Source of the DNA: Candidatus Stahliibacteriota bacterium
GTDB taxonomy: Bacteria; Hydrothermota; UBA3073
Direction: 5' to 3'
Length of the DNA stretch: 6,408 bases
NCBI GenBank assembly: GCA_030627085.1
Contig: DAOUSS010000088.1
Span: 1-6,408 of the forward strand
Both the position numbers and the translations under genes were made by a program. The notes under the pieces are model-generated. The model saw only the letters and a list, made by a program, of their open reading frames with translations, did no database searches and was not told where the DNA came from. The first letter of the stretch is position 1. Every line of letters begins with the position of its first letter. This document shows positions 1 through 5,887 of the stretch, one piece after another.

Positions 1-12
1 CAGATAGCCATC

Positions 13-80
13 TAGTAATTGGGTTATCAAGTAATTAGGTTATTAGGTAATTAAGTTATTGAGTTATCAGGTCATTGATG
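13..80. repeat. Degenerate AT-rich tandem repeat (about 8-10 bp unit)
   Basis: This stretch is a run of imperfect units of the type 'ggttattag', 'gtaattaag', 'ttattgag', 'ttatcagg'. No start-to-stop coding frame runs through it. The 15-mer gtaattaggttatta at 31-45 recurs in inverted orientation at 1871-1885, on the other side of the ribonuclease gene. Similar degenerate arrays are, from memory, frequent between genes in some candidate-phylum genomes. Function is unknown; it may be simple low-complexity drift. Confidence 0.55.
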
Positions 81-105
81 CAATGATACAATGACAACTA
101 TTCAT

Positions 106-137
106 TTCTTGGTGTCTTTGTGTCTTGGTGGTGAATC
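106..137. repeat. Divergent copy of the 'ctttgtg.ctt.gtggt' intergenic repeat
   Basis: The segment contains 'tctttgtgtcttggtggtga'. It resembles the better-conserved 'ctttgtgccttcgtggttac' copies at 2646-2668 and 5511-5533. No ORF explains it. It is probably a dispersed non-coding repeat of this genome, and divergence makes the relation uncertain. Confidence 0.4.
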
Positions 138-182
138 CTCTATTCTAAAGAAAGGAATTATCTGTAATTTCCCAAAAATTTA

Positions 183-211
183 TTGACATTAGAGAAATTT
201 TGTGGTATAAT
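183..211 (+). promoter_or_regulatory. Perfect sigma70-type promoter of the ribonuclease gene
   Basis: TTGACA at 183-188 and TATAAT at 206-211 are separated by exactly 17 bp, with an extended -10 TG at 203-204. Transcription should start near 218, leaving a leader of about 70 nt before the ATG at 288. Because the promoter lies at the front of an open frame that begins with TTG at 183, that longer reading is not the real protein start. Confidence 0.85.
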
Positions 212-287
212 AGTTGTGTTTCACTATAAACTGTTTGCTATTTGCCTATTGTTCACTTCTTGTTCTATTTTCGCCTTTGCAAATATT

Positions 288-1766
288 ATGAAGAAAAAGA
301 TTCTTATATCTATATTGCTTGATGAGTATAGAATAGCAGTTATGGAAGATAGTGTTCTCGTAGAGTTCTATATTGAGCGTCCCGACCTTGTAAAGAGGGT
401 TGGTAATATCTACAAAGGTAAGATACTTTCAATTAATCCTGAACTTAACGCCGCATTTGTAGATATTGGTGTAGAGCGATCCGCCTTTCTTCCCCTTTCG
501 AGGGAAAGAGAAGATATACTTGAAGGTGAAGAAGTCTCTGAGGAACAACTGGAGGTGAGAAAGTTATCAAAGGATGATGAAATACTCGTACAGGTTACAA
601 AGGAAGGAGTAGGCACTAAAGGAGCGAGGCTTACACAGTATTGTTCACTACCGGGAAGATACCTTGTCTTAATGACAGGCACAAAGCACATAGGTGTATC
701 AAGGAAAATAGTAAATCTGAGGGAGAAATACAGACTTAAGAAGATAGTAAAAGAGATACAACCACCCAACTTTGGCGTGATCGTAAGGACAGTAGCACAG
801 GGAGTTGAGACGGGTGAGCTAAAGAGAGACATTGAAATTCTTTTAAAGATGTGGAGAAGACTGGAAAGAATAGCAGGAAACAAAACTGCCCCCGTTCTTC
901 TTTATAAAGAGACTGACTTCATAACAGCATTTGTAAGGGATAATCTTGCCCCTGATACAGATTCCATCATTATGGATTCAAAAAAGGCATACAAACAGGT
1001 TCTGAACTATGTGAAAAAATTTGCCCCGAACTATCACAGCCGGATAAAATTGCATGACTCTCCGATTCCACTATTTGATGTATATAAGGTAAATGATTGG
1101 TTAAAGAAAAGTTTCAGAAGAAAAATAAAGCTTTCCTCTGGCGGATACATAGTTATAGAAGAGACGGAGGCGCTTGTTGCTGTTGATGTGAACAGCGGAT
1201 CATTTAAAGGGCGTGGGGATGCCGAGGTAATGAGTTTAACGACTAATCTTGAAGCAGCGAAAGAGGTTGCGAGACAGGTGAGGCTACGAGATAAAGGAGG
1301 CGTTATTGTTATAGATTTTATTGATATGCAGGAGGCATCGAATAAGCGCAAGGTGATGAATACGCTAAAAAAGGAATTAAAAAAGGATAAATCGAAGACA
1401 AGGATTTACGGGATGAGCAAACTGGGGTTGGTGCAATTTACCCGAAAACGTTCCCGCCTTTCTCTGACGCAAATTCTGTTTGATTATTGTCCTGTATGTG
1501 AGGGAACAGGGCATATTCCATCGATTCAGGATATTGCATCAAGATTGGAGCAACATCTTCTCTCTCTTCCAAGAGGGAAACATATGAGAGTAAGGGCAAA
1601 AGACTATATTATTAGCTACCTGAAGACTGCAGAGTGGATAAAGTTGAGGAAAATAATGAGGATGAACAGAATACGCGTAGAATTTGAATCCGATGCAACT
1701 GTAAGCTATGGAGAATTGATATTGACTGATTTAGGAACCGGCAAGGAATATAAAATAGGAAAATGA
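288..1766 (+). CDS. rng: Rne/Rng-family endoribonuclease (RNase G-like)
   Basis: This is a single-strand-specific endoribonuclease of the RNase E/G family. Family members mature the 5' end of 16S rRNA (RNase G) and initiate mRNA decay in the cytoplasm. The protein is 492 aa, the size of RNase G, without the long scaffold tail of RNase E. Starting at MKKKILIS, an S1-like domain covers about residues 35-130 (VGNIYKG, AAFVDIG). The DNase I-like catalytic part has the metal-binding aspartates in VAVDVNSGS (D300, N302) and VIDFIDM (D343/D346). The Zn-link CPVCEGTG (C401, C404) mediates dimerisation in the family. The ATG at 288 matches the family N-terminus; upstream in-frame codons overlap the promoter. 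There is no clear Shine-Dalgarno sequence before the ATG; the leader is pyrimidine-rich. The next gene downstream is another RNA-modifying enzyme, 148 bp away with its own promoter. Confidence 0.93.
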   Translation: MKKKILISILLDEYRIAVMEDSVLVEFYIERPDLVKRVGNIYKGKILSINPELNAAFVDIGVERSAFLPLSREREDILEGEEVSEEQLEVRKLSKDDEILVQVTKEGVGTKGARLTQYCSLPGRYLVLMTGTKHIGVSRKIVNLREKYRLKKIVKEIQPPNFGVIVRTVAQGVETGELKRDIEILLKMWRRLERIAGNKTAPVLLYKETDFITAFVRDNLAPDTDSIIMDSKKAYKQVLNYVKKFAPNYHSRIKLHDSPIPLFDVYKVNDWLKKSFRRKIKLSSGGYIVIEETEALVAVDVNSGSFKGRGDAEVMSLTTNLEAAKEVARQVRLRDKGGVIVIDFIDMQEASNKRKVMNTLKKELKKDKSKTRIYGMSKLGLVQFTRKRSRLSLTQILFDYCPVCEGTGHIPSIQDIASRLEQHLLSLPRGKHMRVRAKDYIISYLKTAEWIKLRKIMRMNRIRVEFESDATVSYGELILTDLGTGKEYKIGK

Positions 1767-1834
1767 TAATGAATTGATGATTGCAGATTGAAAATTTAAG
1801 ATTGAAAGATAAAAGACAAATGCTAATTACTAAT

Positions 1835-1863
1835 TTTACATTGATAATTGAAGCTTTTATAAT
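1835..1863 (+). promoter_or_regulatory. Promoter of the pseudouridine synthase gene
   Basis: TTTACA at 1835-1840 and TATAAT at 1858-1863 are spaced by 17 bp, one mismatch from consensus overall. The predicted start near 1870 gives a leader of about 45 nt before the ATG at 1915. It lies in the 148-bp gap after the ribonuclease gene, so the two genes need not be one operon. Confidence 0.65.
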
Positions 1864-1867
1864 GACC

Positions 1868-1905
1868 CAATAATAACCTAATTACCTATTGACTAAATAA
1901 CCATT
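1868..1905. repeat. Inverted counterpart of the left-edge AT-rich repeat
   Basis: The segment reads 'taataacctaattacc...aaataacc', the reverse complement of the unit type at 13-80. The 15-mer at 1871-1885 is an exact inverted match to 31-45. With the other copy it brackets the ribonuclease gene and its promoter. The rest of the 1767-1914 gap is AT-rich, with no clear terminator hairpin. Confidence 0.4.
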
Positions 1906-1914
1906 TCCATCCTT

Positions 1915-2601
1915 ATGAGACTTAATAAATTTTTGAGTGAGGCTGGTATTGCTTCCAGAAGAAAAGCGGACGAAATTATAAGCGAAAAAAGGGTGAAAGT
2001 GAATGGAGTTGTTGCAGATATTGGGACCACTATCAATCCTGATACAGATATGATTAATGTGGATGGGAAGATTGTTAAAAGACAGGCTTATGTCTATATA
2101 GCGTTTTATAAACCCAAAGGTTGCACAACAACACTCTCCGACCCTCATGCAAAACTTACCATAAAGGATTTCCTTCCCAAAAAATTGAATGTGTTCCCTG
2201 TTGGCAGACTTGATAAAGATGCAGAAGGACTTCTCCTTCTCACCAACGACGGGGACTTTTCATTCAATATTACCCATCCCAAATTTGGTATAAAGAAAGA
2301 ATATGAGGTTCTCCTGACAAGGCCCCTAAAAAAGGAAGAGGCAGACAAGATGACAGAGGGAATAAAATCAGATGGTGATATTCTGAAGGCGGTCTCTGTT
2401 TCTGTAAATGGCAAGATAGCAAGAGTAATTATGACGGAGGGTAAGAAAAGAGAAATAAAGAGACTTTTCAGGGCACTTGGGATTAGAGTGCTTTCATTAA
2501 AAAGAATAAGAATAAGCAATCTCCGACTGGGCAACCTGAAACCAGGCGAGTTTAAATATATTAATATTAATTGGGGTCAGGTCTTTAATTTTAAATTTTG
2601 A
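1915..2601 (+). CDS. RsuA/RluB-family pseudouridine synthase
   Basis: The enzyme isomerises a specific uridine in rRNA to pseudouridine (family members: RsuA on 16S; RluB, RluE, RluF on 23S). An N-terminal S4 RNA-binding domain spans residues 1 to about 55 (MRLNKFLSEAGIASRRKAD). It is followed by the RsuA/RluB catalytic domain with GRLDKDAEGLLLLTNDGD (catalytic Asp D100), KKEYEV (127-132) and EGKKREIKRLFRALG (175-189). The start is set by the canonical family N-terminus; no Shine-Dalgarno sequence precedes it. The body looks complete at 228 aa. However, residues 220-228 (WGQVFNFKF) and the stop codon come from the inverted-repeat end of the element at 2573-2844, so the native C-terminus has been replaced just after LKPGEFKY. 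Closest to RluB by general look, but the subfamily and target base cannot be fixed from the sequence alone. Confidence 0.92.
   Translation: MRLNKFLSEAGIASRRKADEIISEKRVKVNGVVADIGTTINPDTDMINVDGKIVKRQAYVYIAFYKPKGCTTTLSDPHAKLTIKDFLPKKLNVFPVGRLDKDAEGLLLLTNDGDFSFNITHPKFGIKKEYEVLLTRPLKKEEADKMTEGIKSDGDILKAVSVSVNGKIARVIMTEGKKREIKRLFRALGIRVLSLKRIRISNLRLGNLKPGEFKYININWGQVFNFKF
2573..2600 (+). repeat. Left arm of 28-bp perfect inverted repeat
   Basis: The arm begins ggggtcaggtcttt and continues as an AT-rich half. It is the exact reverse complement of 2817-2844; the match stops at 2572/2845 and at 2601/2816. It overlaps the last codons and the stop of the pseudouridine synthase gene. A 17-bp piece (2570-2586) recurs at 5498-5514. 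Confidence 0.95.
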
Positions 2602-2645
2602 AATTTAATTGTATTTTGCATTTCAATATTTACCCTATTTGTGTT

Positions 2646-2668
2646 CTTTGTGCCTTCGTGGTTACTTT
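2646..2668 (+). repeat. 23-bp dispersed direct repeat, copy A
   Basis: The 23 bp starting ctttgtgccttcgtggttac are identical to 5511-5533. The segment lies in the filler part of the dead element. A related, more diverged form lies at 106-137. There is no coding explanation. Confidence 0.9.
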
Positions 2669-2704
2669 TTTAATTTTGCATTTTACGTTTTTCATTTTGA
2701 TATT

Positions 2705-2806
2705 TTATACTTTACTCTTCTGCGCTTTCTGCGGTTGATCAGGCGACTTCTCTGGGCTGTCAGGAGGTAACACTCCCGACAGCACGATACGGGTAACTCC
2801 TGGCAT
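2705..2806 (-). pseudogene. N-terminal remnant of a Y1 (REP-associated) transposase
   Basis: A 33-codon minus-strand frame starts at the ATG 2806-2804, 10 bp inside the right inverted repeat, and stops at 2705. It reads MPGVTRIVLSGV, then PPDSPEKSPDQPQ. In a shifted frame over about 2717-2766 the same DNA reads TAQRSRLINRRKRR. This resembles the VTQRG..NRR stretch that follows the family's PG.PHH motif, suggesting a frameshift soon after residue 12. Roughly the first 30 residues' worth of a protein of about 200-300 aa remain, with no catalytic residues. It is a relic, not a functional small protein. Confidence 0.6.
2757..2782. other. Hairpin inside the element's transposase remnant
   Basis: CTGTC-A-GGAG, loop gtaaca, CTCC-C-GACAG form a nine-pair stem with one A/C mismatch. 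A competing pairing joins caggag (2761-2766) with ctcctg (2797-2802). Stem-loops near element ends are what single-strand Y1 transposases recognise, but no U-run follows, so it is a poor terminator. Whether it is a recognition hairpin or coincidence is unresolved. Confidence 0.4.
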
Positions 2807-2816
2807 TGTAATTATG

Positions 2817-2844
2817 CAAAATTTAAAATTAAAGACCTGACCCC
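2817..2844 (-). repeat. Right arm of 28-bp perfect inverted repeat
   Basis: This is the exact reverse complement of 2573-2600, ending gacctgacccc. It lies 15 bp beyond the stop codon of the minus-strand exported-protein gene, between the two convergent genes. Confidence 0.95.
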
Positions 2845-2859
2845 GTATGGACTTACTGA

Positions 2860-5388
2860 CTACTTGACCACTATCATCTTCTTGGAGGATATAAACTTCC
2901 CTGCTCTTAGTCTGTAGAAATAGACTCCAGAGCTAACATCTTTTCCTTCGCCATCCTTTCCATCCCACACCACGGTATAGGAACCCGGTTTTTTCACCTC
3001 GTTGACGAGTCTCCTTATCCTGCTACCCGAAATATCGTATATTTCTATATCAATATGGGCAGAATAAGCTATCGAGTATCTGATTATGGTTTCCCTTCCA
3101 AATGGATTTGGGATATTCTGAAGAAGTGCATTTGGTCCCATAGAGCCAGGTATCTCTTCAATACCATAGAGTGGTGTAGAGGAATAAATATACAGACCCC
3201 CTTTGAATCCCTGTTTCATTACTCCTATCTCAGAGTATGTGAATACAAAATCTGGACTTGCATCATTATCCAGGTTCATCGTAACCCCACTTCCAAAGAA
3301 TGCCCCAGGACCAGTCTCTGCTGTGCCTGACCAGATTTGATCACTATAGAAGTCATACAGATATGCATTTGCATCCGCGATCGTTCCAGGGAAATCTGGC
3401 GGTTCAAATTCTGGTTTACCTTCAGGGTAATATGGCCATTGAATATCTGGATATTCAGGAAGTGTCCCCTCAACCAGCATTGAATCATAATACTCAAGTG
3501 CCCATTCATTGTGTATAGCAAGACAGGAATCATAAGCCACTACGTATGGTGCAAGAGAATCCTCTGCCCAGGTAACCCATTCATCGTGATATACGGAAAA
3601 GCCGGTGTTGAAGTCGCCAATGAAACCGTTTATATTCCCGTAATTGAGGTCTATACTGACAGCAAATATGCGATTCAGTGCAGCAACCATAGATGAGAGA
3701 AAATCCCCGACCTCTTCATCCCAGTACCAACCAGACCTCTTGTAAGTCGTTATTTTCCCACGAGAGAAGGGAGGGGTAAGGATTGGGAGCTGAACGAGAA
3801 CCCAGTCTGTAGAATCGGGGAGATGTGAACGGAAATCAGTATAGAGGTCATCAATGGAAGAAAGTGCTGTATTTAAATTTTCCAGTACAATACCATTCTC
3901 ACCTGTTATTATGAAACTATCTGGCATAAAGATATCTATAGAGAATGGGTCAAATGGAAATGACCAGAGTTCAGTGCCAGTATTGCTGAAAAGGGATATA
4001 TCTCCAGAGATGGGGCTTCCAATCAAACTGTGCGGTATACGTCTCGGCTCAGGGTAATACATTGTGTCACAATACTCAGGAACCCCTGTATACTCATCTA
4101 TCCACTTAGATGTCACAATCTCCGTTAGCCTCACAAAATCAAGGTCTACTATGATATCGTTTATTGCATCGCAGTTGAGGCAGACACTCTTTACACATAC
4201 CGCCCCATTATCAACATCAGATACCTCTACCCATGGTGTAATCCCCGGTCTCTCACAGAGAGACGTGAATGAGCCATCCTCATAGGAGTGGACAGATGTA
4301 ACAATAAGATTACCAGGGAGCTCTGGAAAAGGAGGGTCAAGTAGGGTCTCAATTCTCACAATATCCACATTAAGGTTAGGTCCGCTCTTTTCCTTTGCAC
4401 TCTTTGTCCCCTTTTCAGCCATCTTTAGTAATGGAGCAAGCCTCTGTCTCAGGGCACAGAGTTTTATTGAACCCCGATTTCCTGTTAGGAATGGTGATGC
4501 CTTGGAAAATATCCTCAAAAGACCAGAGAGTGAAAATGAGCTCCATCCAGAAACAGGTGCCTTTTCACTGCCCACAAACTGTGGAATGAAGTCCATAATG
4601 TCGTCTATGAGGGTATTCACATTGATATAATCGAGGTCACCAGTGGATGTGATTATCTCAGCATAACCATTCCCATCAAGGTCTGCTCCCCTGAGTAAAT
4701 AGACGAGTCCGTCTGATATACTGTACCACTCTACATTTTCTCCATCAATTATTGTGAGTTTAGCGTGTATCAGGGGACCCACAACAGGGTTCTCTGTGCC
4801 TGCATCAAAGTTTTCCATGGTCTGTTCTAGGTTCAGGGTATCTAACCCATTCAATCCAACCACAACCTCATCTACTCCGTCACTATCCACATCAGCAATA
4901 ACGCAGCCCCAGGCAAATTCACAGGAGGTCTCAAATATATTGCTACTCTGGGAGCGAAGCGAGATTGTGGTCCCATCCCAGCCAAATATCCTCACATATC
5001 CTTCCCCTTCCTCCATAGCCACAAAGACAATCTCATCACCAAGATGGTCTGTAATCAAGTCTCCCACATCAAACTCAAGTGGAAATGCACCTCCCAGGAG
5101 TTCATCCAGTCCGATAGATGTCATAGGGAGAAATGTCGAGTCTTCGAGACTCCATTCCAGGGCATACAACTTCATTCCGGTGTATTCTTCACCAGTACCA
5201 GCCTCTACCCACGTTCCCTGAACAATTGCAAGCACCTCGGAAGCACCATCTCCGTCTATATCGGCCAGTTTGATACTGACCGGGATCCTATCCCCGAAGT
5301 CATATCCTACGCTACCATAATACTCATCGGCATAGGAACAGAAAGCGAGGAAGACCACAATACCAACTATCATGCCAAATCTACCCAT
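2860..5388 (-). CDS. Exported FG-GAP/VCBS-like repeat protein with T9SS/FlgD-Ig type C-terminal tail
   Basis: This is a large secreted or surface protein of unknown specific role, 842 aa from the ATG at 5388. That start follows AGGAGGT (5398-5392) and gives a signal peptide at once: MGRFGMIVGIVVFLAFCSYA, cleavage about residue 20. LAFC is not a proper lipobox, so a lipoprotein is unlikely. Ca-binding-like Asp loops typical of FG-GAP/VCBS propeller repeats appear at D43-E51 (DIDGDGASE), 166-174 (DVDSDGVDE), 236-244 (DLDGNGYAE) and 706-713 (LDNDASPD). The middle, about 250-700, has no recognised domain, with a Lys-rich patch at 322-335. The last 85 residues or so (NIPNPFGRETIIRYS ... WDGKDGEGKDVSSGVYFYRLRAGKF..KKM) form a FlgD-Ig/T9SS type A-like sorting domain. 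A consensus promoter lies 65 bp upstream. It follows the truncated abiEi gene on the same strand and converges with the pseudouridine synthase gene. Confidence 0.85.
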   Translation of the reverse strand: MGRFGMIVGIVVFLAFCSYADEYYGSVGYDFGDRIPVSIKLADIDGDGASEVLAIVQGTWVEAGTGEEYTGMKLYALEWSLEDSTFLPMTSIGLDELLGGAFPLEFDVGDLITDHLGDEIVFVAMEEGEGYVRIFGWDGTTISLRSQSSNIFETSCEFAWGCVIADVDSDGVDEVVVGLNGLDTLNLEQTMENFDAGTENPVVGPLIHAKLTIIDGENVEWYSISDGLVYLLRGADLDGNGYAEIITSTGDLDYINVNTLIDDIMDFIPQFVGSEKAPVSGWSSFSLSGLLRIFSKASPFLTGNRGSIKLCALRQRLAPLLKMAEKGTKSAKEKSGPNLNVDIVRIETLLDPPFPELPGNLIVTSVHSYEDGSFTSLCERPGITPWVEVSDVDNGAVCVKSVCLNCDAINDIIVDLDFVRLTEIVTSKWIDEYTGVPEYCDTMYYPEPRRIPHSLIGSPISGDISLFSNTGTELWSFPFDPFSIDIFMPDSFIITGENGIVLENLNTALSSIDDLYTDFRSHLPDSTDWVLVQLPILTPPFSRGKITTYKRSGWYWDEEVGDFLSSMVAALNRIFAVSIDLNYGNINGFIGDFNTGFSVYHDEWVTWAEDSLAPYVVAYDSCLAIHNEWALEYYDSMLVEGTLPEYPDIQWPYYPEGKPEFEPPDFPGTIADANAYLYDFYSDQIWSGTAETGPGAFFGSGVTMNLDNDASPDFVFTYSEIGVMKQGFKGGLYIYSSTPLYGIEEIPGSMGPNALLQNIPNPFGRETIIRYSIAYSAHIDIEIYDISGSRIRRLVNEVKKPGSYTVVWDGKDGEGKDVSSGVYFYRLRAGKFISSKKMIVVK

Positions 5389-5391
5389 ACT

Positions 5392-5398
5392 ACCTCCT
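5392..5398 (-). promoter_or_regulatory. Strong Shine-Dalgarno site fixing the exported-protein start
   Basis: AGGAGGT on the minus strand lies 3 nt before the ATG at 5388. It favours this start over an in-frame TTG at 5409, which would add seven residues ahead of the signal peptide. Confidence 0.85.
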
Positions 5399-5452
5399 AT
5401 CCACCCCAATTGAGGTGATAGATGTTAAGGAATATTTTTATATCTATTATAC

Positions 5453-5481
5453 ATTATAATATGTTTTTTCTATCTTGTCAA
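5453..5481 (-). promoter_or_regulatory. Perfect-consensus promoter of the exported-protein gene
   Basis: On the minus strand TTGACA (5481-5476) and TATAAT (5458-5453) are 17 bp apart. A second TATAAT lies at 5451-5446. The start should fall near 5446, leaving a leader of about 58 nt. It is embedded in the tail of the truncated abiEi frame. Confidence 0.85.
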
Positions 5482-5497
5482 GTTTTTTTTGTGGTTG

Positions 5498-5533
5498 ATT
5501 GGGGTCAGGTCTTTGTGCCTTCGTGGTTACTTT
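5498..5533 (+). repeat. Solo, internally deleted copy of the element's left end
   Basis: Bases 5498-5514 (attggggtcaggtcttt) are identical to 2570-2586, and 5511-5533 are identical to 2646-2668. The two blocks are joined directly, so the copy equals 2570-2668 minus 63 bp, with the 5-bp tcttt shared by both breakpoints. Its right limit (5533) coincides with the point where the AbiEi-like protein loses its family sequence. Confidence 0.85.
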
Positions 5534-5817
5534 CTCAGGAATTAAGTCATAAAAACCCAATGCATACTCTAAACTCAAATAAGATGGAGTAATCAAAAAA
5601 TTGGCAATGAACGAAAGGGAAGGCTCTTTTTTTCGATAATTCTCATTGAAAAAATATATACCCCTTTTTAGAGGTAAAATATAGCCCTTTTTTGTCCATT
5701 CCCTTACCTGACGTCTTAAATCCTGTGGGTTTTGTGAGTATAAAGCAAATGTACTTGAATCTACTAAGGGAGCTTGGTTGTAGATTTTTAAAAATTCTTC
5801 GAATTTCATTTCTCTAT

Positions 5818-5835
5818 ATTGATAATATTATCAAT
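5818..5835. promoter_or_regulatory. 18-bp perfect palindrome, candidate AbiEi operator
   Basis: attgataatattatcaat is fully self-complementary. It sits between the predicted transcription start (about 5852) and the abiEi start codon (5809). AbiEi-type antitoxins are known to repress their own promoter through inverted repeats, so an autoregulatory site is a reasonable inference. AT-richness raises the chance of coincidence. Confidence 0.55.
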
Positions 5836-5858
5836 TTACGGAAATAAAATGCAGAGTT

Positions 5859-5887
5859 ATTATAACACAAAGAGATTTGAAAGTCAA
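5859..5887 (-). promoter_or_regulatory. Promoter of the truncated abiEi gene
   Basis: The minus strand has TTGACT (5887-5882), a 17-bp spacer and TATAAT (5864-5859), with an extended -10 TG (5867-5866). It gives a start near 5852 and a leader of about 43 nt containing the 18-bp palindrome. Confidence 0.75.

Larger units (their letters stand above)
2573..2844 (-). mobile_element. 272-bp decayed RAYT/Y1-transposase-like element with 28-bp inverted repeats
   Basis: A perfect 28-bp inverted repeat (2573-2600 and 2817-2844, outer end GGGGTCAGGTCTTT) encloses 216 bp. Just inside the right repeat, on the minus strand, lies an ATG opening a frame that begins MPGVTRIVLSGV. This resembles the N-terminus of REP-associated tyrosine (Y1, IS200-like) transposases, which typically start MPR.AR...PG. 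The rest of the transposase, including its HUH and catalytic Tyr region, is missing, replaced by AT-rich filler and a 'ctttgtgccttcgtggttac' repeat. Flanks (aatt / gtat) show no target duplication. The element is inert on its own; the family label is by resemblance, without a database search. Confidence 0.7.
5447..5809 (-). pseudogene. Truncated AbiEi-type antitoxin / winged-helix regulator
   Basis: Residues 1-92 resemble the N-terminal half of AbiEi-family (type IV toxin-antitoxin, COG5340-like) proteins. There is an N-terminal winged helix-turn-helix with LRRQVREWTKKGYILPLKRGIY (31-52), then ITPSYLSLEYALGFYDLIPE (73-92), which leads into the family's C-terminal domain. From K93 (base 5533 leftward) the frame runs through the dispersed repeat (KVTTKAQRPDPNQ) and unrelated DNA to a stop at 5447, so about half of a roughly 200-aa protein is lost. 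An abiEii nucleotidyltransferase toxin would be expected just downstream on this strand; instead comes the exported-protein gene. Only a weak AGAGA precedes the ATG. The promoter and operator candidate upstream are intact, so the DNA-binding part may still be made. The family call is by resemblance. Confidence 0.75.

Noticed and set aside
13..80. CRISPR-like array
   Set aside because: Units are only 8-10 bp and degenerate, with no unique spacers and no cas genes in the window.
183..287. N-terminal extension of the ribonuclease frame from TTG at 183
   Set aside because: The stretch contains the promoter hexamers and the predicted transcription start, and the extra 35 residues do not match the RNase E/G N-terminus.
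410..883. 157-codon minus-strand frame opposite the ribonuclease gene
   Set aside because: Ser/Leu-rich shadow of a confidently identified gene, with no promoter or ribosome site and no family look.
2573..2844. The long inverted repeat as a bidirectional terminator between convergent genes
   Set aside because: The arms are 216 bp apart and AT-rich, without a compact GC stem and U-run; a transposon-end reading explains them better.
5338..5388. Lipoprotein signal (LAFC) in the exported protein
   Set aside because: Phe precedes the Cys, whereas a lipobox needs Gly, Ala or Ser there; an ordinary signal peptidase I site (SYA-DE) fits better.
5389..5409. TTG start at 5409 for the exported protein
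   Set aside because: The ATG at 5388 has a consensus Shine-Dalgarno site and begins directly with a signal peptide; the TTG has neither.
4754..5418. Plus-strand frames of 155 and 124 codons opposite the exported-protein gene
   Set aside because: Low-complexity Ser/Thr/Pro-rich shadows of the minus-strand gene, which has its own promoter, ribosome site and recognisable domains.
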